Below are positions 58,316 to 64,000 of a DNA stretch of 64,000 bases, in pieces. Source of the DNA: Salminus brasiliensis (lineage: Eukaryota > Chordata > Actinopteri > Characiformes > Bryconidae); NCBI RefSeq assembly GCF_030463535.1, contig NC_132891.1:10211949-10275948 (forward strand). Reading direction: 5' to 3'. Below the pieces are notes generated by a model. It had not been told where the DNA came from. It saw only the letters and a list, made by a program, of their open reading frames with translations, and made no database searches. How positions within the stretch are numbered: position 1 is the stretch's first letter; each line of letters begins with the position of its first letter. The translations under genes were made by a program, and so were the position numbers.

Positions 58316-58638
58316 CCCTACTGAAAAATCCTTTTGTCTGGTAGCTGGTTTCAGATGGTTTAAGCTGGTTGTTAAAAAAAAAAAGCTGGTCATCCAGATT
58401 AAAACATACCCTATGCTGGAAAGCAAGTTGGTTAACCAGCTCTTGACCAGCAATTGGTAATACTGGTCAACCAGCATGCTCAAGCTTTGGCATACTGGTT
58501 GTCTTGGTGAGGTTTGTAGACCAGTTTAAACCATCAAACCTAAACAAAAACATACCGCATGCTGGTCAAGAGCTAAACTGGGTCAACCACCCTAACCACC
58601 TTAAGCTAGCCAGGGTGTTGTTTTCAGCAGGGTAAGAC
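58316..58638. mobile_element. MITE with CCCTACTGAAAA termini
   Basis: The left end ACCCTACTGAAAAATCC and the right end TTGTTTTCAGCAGGGT are inverted repeats (12 bp, one mismatch). The interior is full of AGCTGGTT / AACCAGC arms that fold on themselves. I recognise the family from other teleosts. No clear target-site duplication was found. Confidence 0.8.
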
Positions 58639-59528
58639 AAAAAGAGCGTTAAAATGAGTAATAAGACATCTTTTTAGTGTGAGGGACTTTAGTTATAGCT
58701 GCTTGTTTGATTTTCTAAAACCTGTGATCAACAGATATCCTCCAAAATGTATTTAATGAAAAAAATATTTTTACAGTGACTTCCACTGAAAGCAGAGAAG
58801 GTGTTTCCTTTCTGCGAAGTTACTGTTTGTAAGATGTTCGTACAAGTGTCTTTGTGACAGCAATGATGTGTAAATTAGGTTAATTGAGTGAGATATCAGG
58901 GGTTAAAAGTACAGCTTATTTTGAGTTTAATGTTTAAATCAATTAAATACTTGTGCAAATACTAATCGACACAGTTGAATTTGCCTATCTTTGTTATAGG
59001 AAAAGTACAGTAGAACTTTCCCCTTCACTAGCGCTCTGTGTCGGTGGTGAAGCAGGTATGGATATGTTTATCAACACGCCACAGAACTAGAGGTCAAAAA
59101 GAGCATTAATCTTTGAGGATACTTCAGTGTATTCCTTTTTTTTGTACACCGTGCGTAAAACCGAACCGGACGCGTAATTACGCACCAAACGCGTAAAAAC
59201 GCGCACCGTGCGTAAACTCACAAACAGAAATCACAACAGCTGTCACAAAAAAGAAACAAACACGTTACTACACCTAAGATGTCAAATAATTACAACATAT
59301 TAATCGGATTATTCCGATCTAGGGCTTTTTAAGCGCACGTGAGAACAGTCCGCTAACACTGCTGTTAGTATTTAGCACTCATAACGACGCAGTGTCCTAA
59401 ATCTGAAAAGCACACTCCTCCAGCTCACAGAAGGCCCTATAGTTTACCAACACATGCGCTCCGTACCGGTTTATAGACACCATCAACCTCTGAGGCGGTC
59501 AAGTTAAGGCAAAAACCACGCTCCAATT

Positions 59529-60290
59529 GAATCAGAATCAGAATCAGAATCAGAATCTCTTTATTTCACCAAGTATGTTACCCATACAAGGAATTTGTCT
59601 TGGTGAGAGCAACACGTATGACAAGTAACAAAGAAACACAGAACACAGTCTTAAACTAAAGGAAAATGACACTAAACAATAAATAGGGTAGGGGATAATT
59701 TAAAAAAAAGTAGAAAGTACTAAAGGTAATAAAGGTAATAAAGAGCTGAAAAATATATTTACAGAAAAGAAAAGAACATCTGTACAGGTGTGCAAATAGT
59801 CATAGTGCAAAATAGGCAGAGTGCAAATAACTGTTCAGTCCGGTTTGGTACAGTTCAGTTGTATGTTTTGAGGTTTACAGTGGGAGGTGTCCACTGTGAT
59901 TGAGGAGCGCTACAGCTCTGGGGAAGAAGCTGTTAGCATGACGTGTTGTGCTGGTTTTGATGGACCGCAGTCTTCTACCCGAGGGGAGTGTCTGGAAGAG
60001 GAGGTGTCCAGGATGTGAGGGGTCAGATGTAATCTTGCCAGCCCGCTTCCTCATCCTGCTGGAGTAGATCTGCTGAAGTGATGGCAGGTTACATCCTATG
60101 ATCCTCTCTGCTGTCCTGATGATGCGCTGGAGTTTGGTTCTTTCTTGTGAGGTGGAGGAACCAAACCAGATAGTTATGGAGGCTGTGATAATGGACTCGA
60201 TGATCGCTGTGTAGAACTGGATCATCAGGGTCTGTGGCAGGTTGAATTTCTTGAGCTGTCTCAAGAAGTACATTCTTTGTTGAGCTTAGT
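59529..60290 (-). mobile_element. 5'-truncated LINE 3' end with (TGATTC)n tail
   Basis: On the minus strand an open frame at 60273-59875 (132 aa) encodes the C-terminal region after reverse transcriptase: FYTAIIESIITASITIWFGS, KLQRIIRTAERIIGCNLPSL, SDPSHPGHLLFQTLPSGRRL and SFFPRAVALLN. It is followed by an untranslated tail with AATAAAGAGATTC and four TGATTC units (59557-59529). It resembles fish L2/Rex1-type non-LTR elements. The front of the element is absent. Confidence 0.8.
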
Positions 60291-60411
60291 TGTTGGTTAG
60301 TAGTTGGTTAGTTGTTCTTAACTTTGTATCAGTTTAAACAACTTCTGGAAAGTTGCCGTTTTTAAAATACAAGTTGTTTTCCCAGGACAGTGGTGATGCA
60401 AACTGGGGTAA

Positions 60412-60721
60412 TTAAATCAAATCAAATCAAATTTTATTTGTCACATACATAGTCATACACAGTATAACTTGCAGTGAAATGCTTTTATGACAGTCTGCCC
60501 ACATCAAGCTATACAATAAAAATCTACATTTAAACTTAACTAAACCTTAACTTAATGAAGTAAAGTGCAAAAGTGCAAAAGAAAAAAAAAATAGAATAGT
60601 TACATTTAAGTTCAAAAATAAAATATAAAAATATGAAAATATAGAAATATAGAAATATAAGCAAAAAAAATACAAAATACAAATATACAAATATATATAC
60701 ACAGATGAAATAGTGCGTGTC

Positions 60722-60754
<33 letters not shown>

Positions 60755-61310
60755 GTATACATATGTACATATTTATCTGTATGTGAGTGTATGTGTGAGT
60801 TAAAAAGAAATATTTTCGTTATTGTCCGTAGTGTGTTTTCCGTGAGCCATGGTTGTGTATTGTAGTGAGTGAGGGTCCAGTTTGTGTATGTAGATACTTT
60901 GATTTAGTGTCCTAGTCCCTGTCCCCATTCAGGGCACGGATGGCTTGTGGAAAGAAGCTCCTCCTCATTCTCTCTGTGTTAGCCTTCAGGGTTCTTAAGC
61001 GTTTCCCCGAGGGCAACAGAGAAAACAGTCCATTGTTGGGATGACTGGGGTCCTTCACAATCTTCTTGGCCTTGGTCCAACACCGCTTCTTGTAGATGGA
61101 CTGCAGGTCAGGAAACTCCATCCTAGTGATTCGCTCTGCTGAACGTCTCACTCGTCGTAGCGCTTGCCTGTCCTGCTTGGTGCTGTTCCCAAACCAGACT
61201 GTGATGTTCCCCGTGAGGATGCTCTCGATGGTGCAGGAGTAGAAGGATCGTAGTACCTTGGAGGGCAGTCTGAAGTCCCTCAGTCATCTCAGGGACGACA
61301 GGGTCTCATT
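60412..61310 (-). mobile_element. Second 5'-truncated LINE 3' end with (TTTGA)n tail
   Basis: On the minus strand, SFYSCTIESILTGNITVWFG, the KQDRQALRRVRRSAERITRM run, SIYKKRCWTKAKKIVKDPSH, then SLLPSGKRLRTLKAN and SFFPQAIRALN. It is the same protein region as the neighbour but a different subfamily. The tail is GACAAATAAAATTTGATTTG with TTTGA units at 60415-60432. A (GT)n/(AT)n block at 60719-60755 interrupts the 3' UTR. Confidence 0.8.
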
Positions 61311-61499
61311 TTTAAATTACCCAAATCCTTTAAAAATGAGATGTCTGGACTTGGAATACAGAGATGCATTAAGGGCATAACATTAAACACGTGTCCAAAA
61401 TGAGCAGTGAGGTGAACTTCAGAACATTCAAAACTGAATGAATTAGGATTCTGCCAATGAACCCATGTCGAGAGTCCAAAACTGCTTATCTGGCTGCTT

Positions 61500-63950
61500 T
61501 TGATGTGCCGATTGATGTGCCGACTGCTTAAGGATGCGCCGAATGATGGGCCGACTGATTTAAGATGTGCCAAATGATGTGCCAGCTGCTTTAGGATGTG
61601 TCGGATGATGTGCCGGCTGCTTTGGGATGTGCTGGATGATGTGCCGGATGATGTGCCGGCTGCTTTAGGATGTGCTGGATGATGTGCTGGCTGCTTTAGG
61701 ATGTGCCGGATGGTGTGCCGTCTGCTTTGGGATGTGCTGGCTGCTTTAGGATGTGCCGAATGGTGTGCCGACTGCTTTGGGATGTGCCAGCTGCTTTAGG
61801 ATGTGTCGGATGGTGTGCCGGATGATGTGCCGGCTGCTTTAGGATGTGCCAGATGATGTGCCGGCTTCTTTAGGATGTGCCGGATTGTGTGCCGGATGAT
61901 GTGCCGGCTGCTTTAGGATGTGCTGCAAGATGTGCTGGATGATGTGCCGGCTGCTTTAGGATGTGTCGGACGGTGTGCTGACTGCTGTAAGATGTGCCGG
62001 TTGGTGTGCTGACTGCTGTAAGATGTGCCGGTTGGTGTGCTGACTGCTTTAAGATGTGCCGGTTGGTGTGCTGACTGCTGTAAGATGTGCCGGTTGGTGT
62101 GCTGACTGCTGTAAGATGTGCCGGTTGGTGTGCTGACTGCTGTAAGATGTGCCGGTTGGTGTGCTGACTGCTTTAAGATGTGCCGGTTGGTGTGCTGACT
62201 GCTGTAAGATGTGCCGGTTGGTGTGCTGACTGCTGTAAGATGTGCCGGTTGGTGTGCTGACTGCTGTAAGATGTGCCGGTTGGTGTGCTGACTGCTTAAA
62301 GATGTCGGACGGTGTGCTGACTGCTGTAAGATGTGCCGGATGGTGTGCTGACTGCTGTAAGATGTGCTGCTTGGTGTGCTGACTGCTGTAAGATGTGCTG
62401 ACTGCTGTAAGATGTGCTGGTTGGTGTGCTCACTGCTGTAAGATGTGCCGGTTGGTGTGCTCACTGCTGTAAGATGTGCCGGTTGGTGTGCTCACTGCTG
62501 TAAGATGTGCCGGATGGTGTGCTCACTGCTGTAAGATGTGCCGGTTGGTGTGCTGACTGCTGTAAGATGTGCCGGTTGGTGTGCTGACTGCTTTAAGATG
62601 TGCCGGTTGGTGTGCTGACTGCTGTAAGATGTGCTGGTTGGTGTGCTGACTGCTTTAAGATGTGCCGGTTGGTGTGCTGACTGCTGTAAGATGTGCCGGT
62701 TGGTGTGCTGACTGCTGTAAGATGTGCCGGTTGGTGTGCTGACTGCTGTAAGATGTGCCGGTTGGTGTGCTGACTGCTGTAAGATGTGCTGACTGCTGTA
62801 AGATGTGCTGGTTGGTGTGCTGACTGCTGTAAGATGTGCTGGTTGGTGTGCTGACTGCTTTAGGATGTGCTGGTTGGTGTGCTGACTGCTGTAAGATGTG
62901 CCGGTTGGTGTGTTGACTGCTGTAAGATGTGCCGGTTGGTGTGCTGACTGCTGTAAGATGTGCCGGTTGGTGTGCTGACTGCTGTAAGATGTGCTGGTTG
63001 GTGTGCTGACTGCTTTAGGATGTGCCGGTTGGTGTGCTGACTGCTTTAAGATGTCGGACGGTGTGCTGACTGCTGTAAGATGTCGGACGGTGTGCTGACT
63101 GCTGTAAGATGTGCCGGTTGGTGTGCTGACTGCTGTAAGATGTGCCGGTTGGTGTGCTGACTGCTGTAAGATGTGCCGGTTGGTGTGCTGACTGCTGTAG
63201 GATGTGCCGGTTGGTGTGCTGACTGCTGTAAGATGTGCCGGTTGGTGTGCTGACTGCTTTAAGATGTGCCGGTTGGTGTGCTGACTGCTTTAGGATGTGC
63301 CGGTTGGTGTGCTGACTGCTGTAAGATGTGCCGGTTGGTGTGCTGACTGCTTAAGGATGTGCCGGTTGGTGTGCTGACTGCTGTAAGATGTGCCGGTTGG
63401 TGTGCTGACTGCTGTAAGATGTGCCGGTTGGTGTGCTGACTGCTTAAGGATGTGCCGGTTGGTGTGCTGACTGCTTTAAGATGTGCCGGTTGGTGTGCTG
63501 ACTGCTTAAGGATGTGCTGGTTGGTGTGCTGACTGCTGTAGGATGTGCTGGTTGGTGTGCTGACTGCTGTAAGATGTGCCGGTTGGTGTGCTGACTGCTG
63601 TAAGATGTGCCGGTTGGTGTGCTGACTGCTGTAAGATGTGCCGGTTGGTGTGCTGACTGCTGTAAGATGTGCCGGTTGGTGTGCTGACTGCTTTAGGATG
63701 TGCCGGTTGGTGTGCTGACTGCTGTAGGATGTGCTGGTTGGTGTGCTGACTGCTGTAAGATGTGCCGGTTGGTGTGCTGACTGCTTAAGGATGTGCCGGT
63801 TGGTGTGCTGACTGCTGTAAGATGTGCCGGTTGGTGTGCTGACTGCTTAAGGATGTGCCGGTTGGTGTGCTGACTGCTGTAAGATGTGCCGGTTGGTGTG
63901 CTGACTGCTTAAGGATGTGCCGGTTGGTGTGCTGACTGCTTTAGGATGTC
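61500..63950. repeat. Minisatellite, 31-bp unit, about 79 units
   Basis: The unit is GTGCTGACTGCTGTAAG plus ATGTGCCGGTTGGT (31 bp). From about 61,960 to 63,945 the copies are near-identical. From 61,500 to 61,960 they are older and variable (ATGATGTGCCGGCTGCTTTAG types). Recurrent variants are CTGTAAGAT, CTTTAAGAT, CTTTAGGAT, CTTAAGGAT, and units lacking the CCGGTTGGT part. The plus strand is about 70% G+T. The minus-strand open frame 62464-61913 is a by-product of the repeat. Confidence 0.95.
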
Positions 63951-64000
63951 CTCAGTGGAGGAGTTTACTTGCTTAGTAAAATGAATGCCCCCTCTCTCCC
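63951..64000. other. Unique flank after the minisatellite
   Basis: The array stops at GTCCTCAGTGGAGGAG. The 50-bp remainder shows no feature. Confidence 0.4.

Noticed and set aside
61500-63950. CRISPR-like array
   Set aside because: Units follow each other directly with no unique spacers, and the genome is eukaryotic; this is a minisatellite.

Overview
This window is vertebrate nuclear DNA from a ray-finned fish. Genes are split into short exons with GT-AG introns, sequence between exons is AT-rich, and microsatellites, LINE 3' ends and non-autonomous DNA transposons are everywhere. Several repeat families (fold-back elements ending in a 'TTAATGTTATGGCTGAT'-like terminus, Tc1-like ends reading 'ACACTATATGTCCAAATG') are ones I associate with otophysan fishes such as characins and catfishes. 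The exact species cannot be told from this stretch. Four protein-coding genes were reconstructed exon by exon, with reading phase carried across every junction. fam131c (+, CDS 1,128-12,618, 6 exons, 260 aa) encodes a probably N-myristoylated protein of unknown function. clcnk (-, CDS 34,361 down to 16,653, 19 exons found, about 652 aa, extreme N-terminus not found) is a ClC-K chloride channel. hspb7 (+, CDS 40,802-42,489, 3 exons, 163 aa) is the muscle small heat-shock protein. zbtb17 (+, CDS 47,594-57,271, 14 coding exons plus an untranslated first exon in a CpG-rich promoter, about 887 aa) is the BTB/13-zinc-finger factor Miz-1. Order and orientation (fam131c and clcnk convergent, clcnk and hspb7 divergent, hspb7 and zbtb17 in tandem) match the mammalian FAM131C-CLCNKA/B-HSPB7-ZBTB17 neighbourhood as I know it, with one clcnk in place of the mammalian pair. 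The genes are not an operon and do not share one pathway: clcnk is an epithelial (kidney/ionocyte) channel, hspb7 a heart/muscle chaperone, zbtb17 a general transcription factor. The neighbourhood is conserved synteny. Layout: 1-1,127 upstream and 5' region of fam131c; 1,128-12,618 fam131c with repeat-filled introns; 12,619-16,652 intergenic; 16,653-34,371 clcnk, whose introns hold a cluster of one repeat family and a diverged tandem array; 34,372-40,801 divergent intergenic region; 40,802-43,263 hspb7 with a 3' region carrying transposon ends; 43,264-46,000 repeats; 46,000-57,271 zbtb17; 57,272-61,310 3' region, a MITE and two LINE 3' ends; about 61,500-63,950 a 2.4-kb minisatellite with a 31-bp unit. 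No tRNA, rRNA, CRISPR array or bacterial-type system was seen. I found no clearly new biological system. The most unusual items are the diverged GGCAGCTGTTAG-containing array in a clcnk intron, the minisatellite, the Gly/Trp-rich segment of fam131c, and an Arg/Ser-rich exon in zbtb17.
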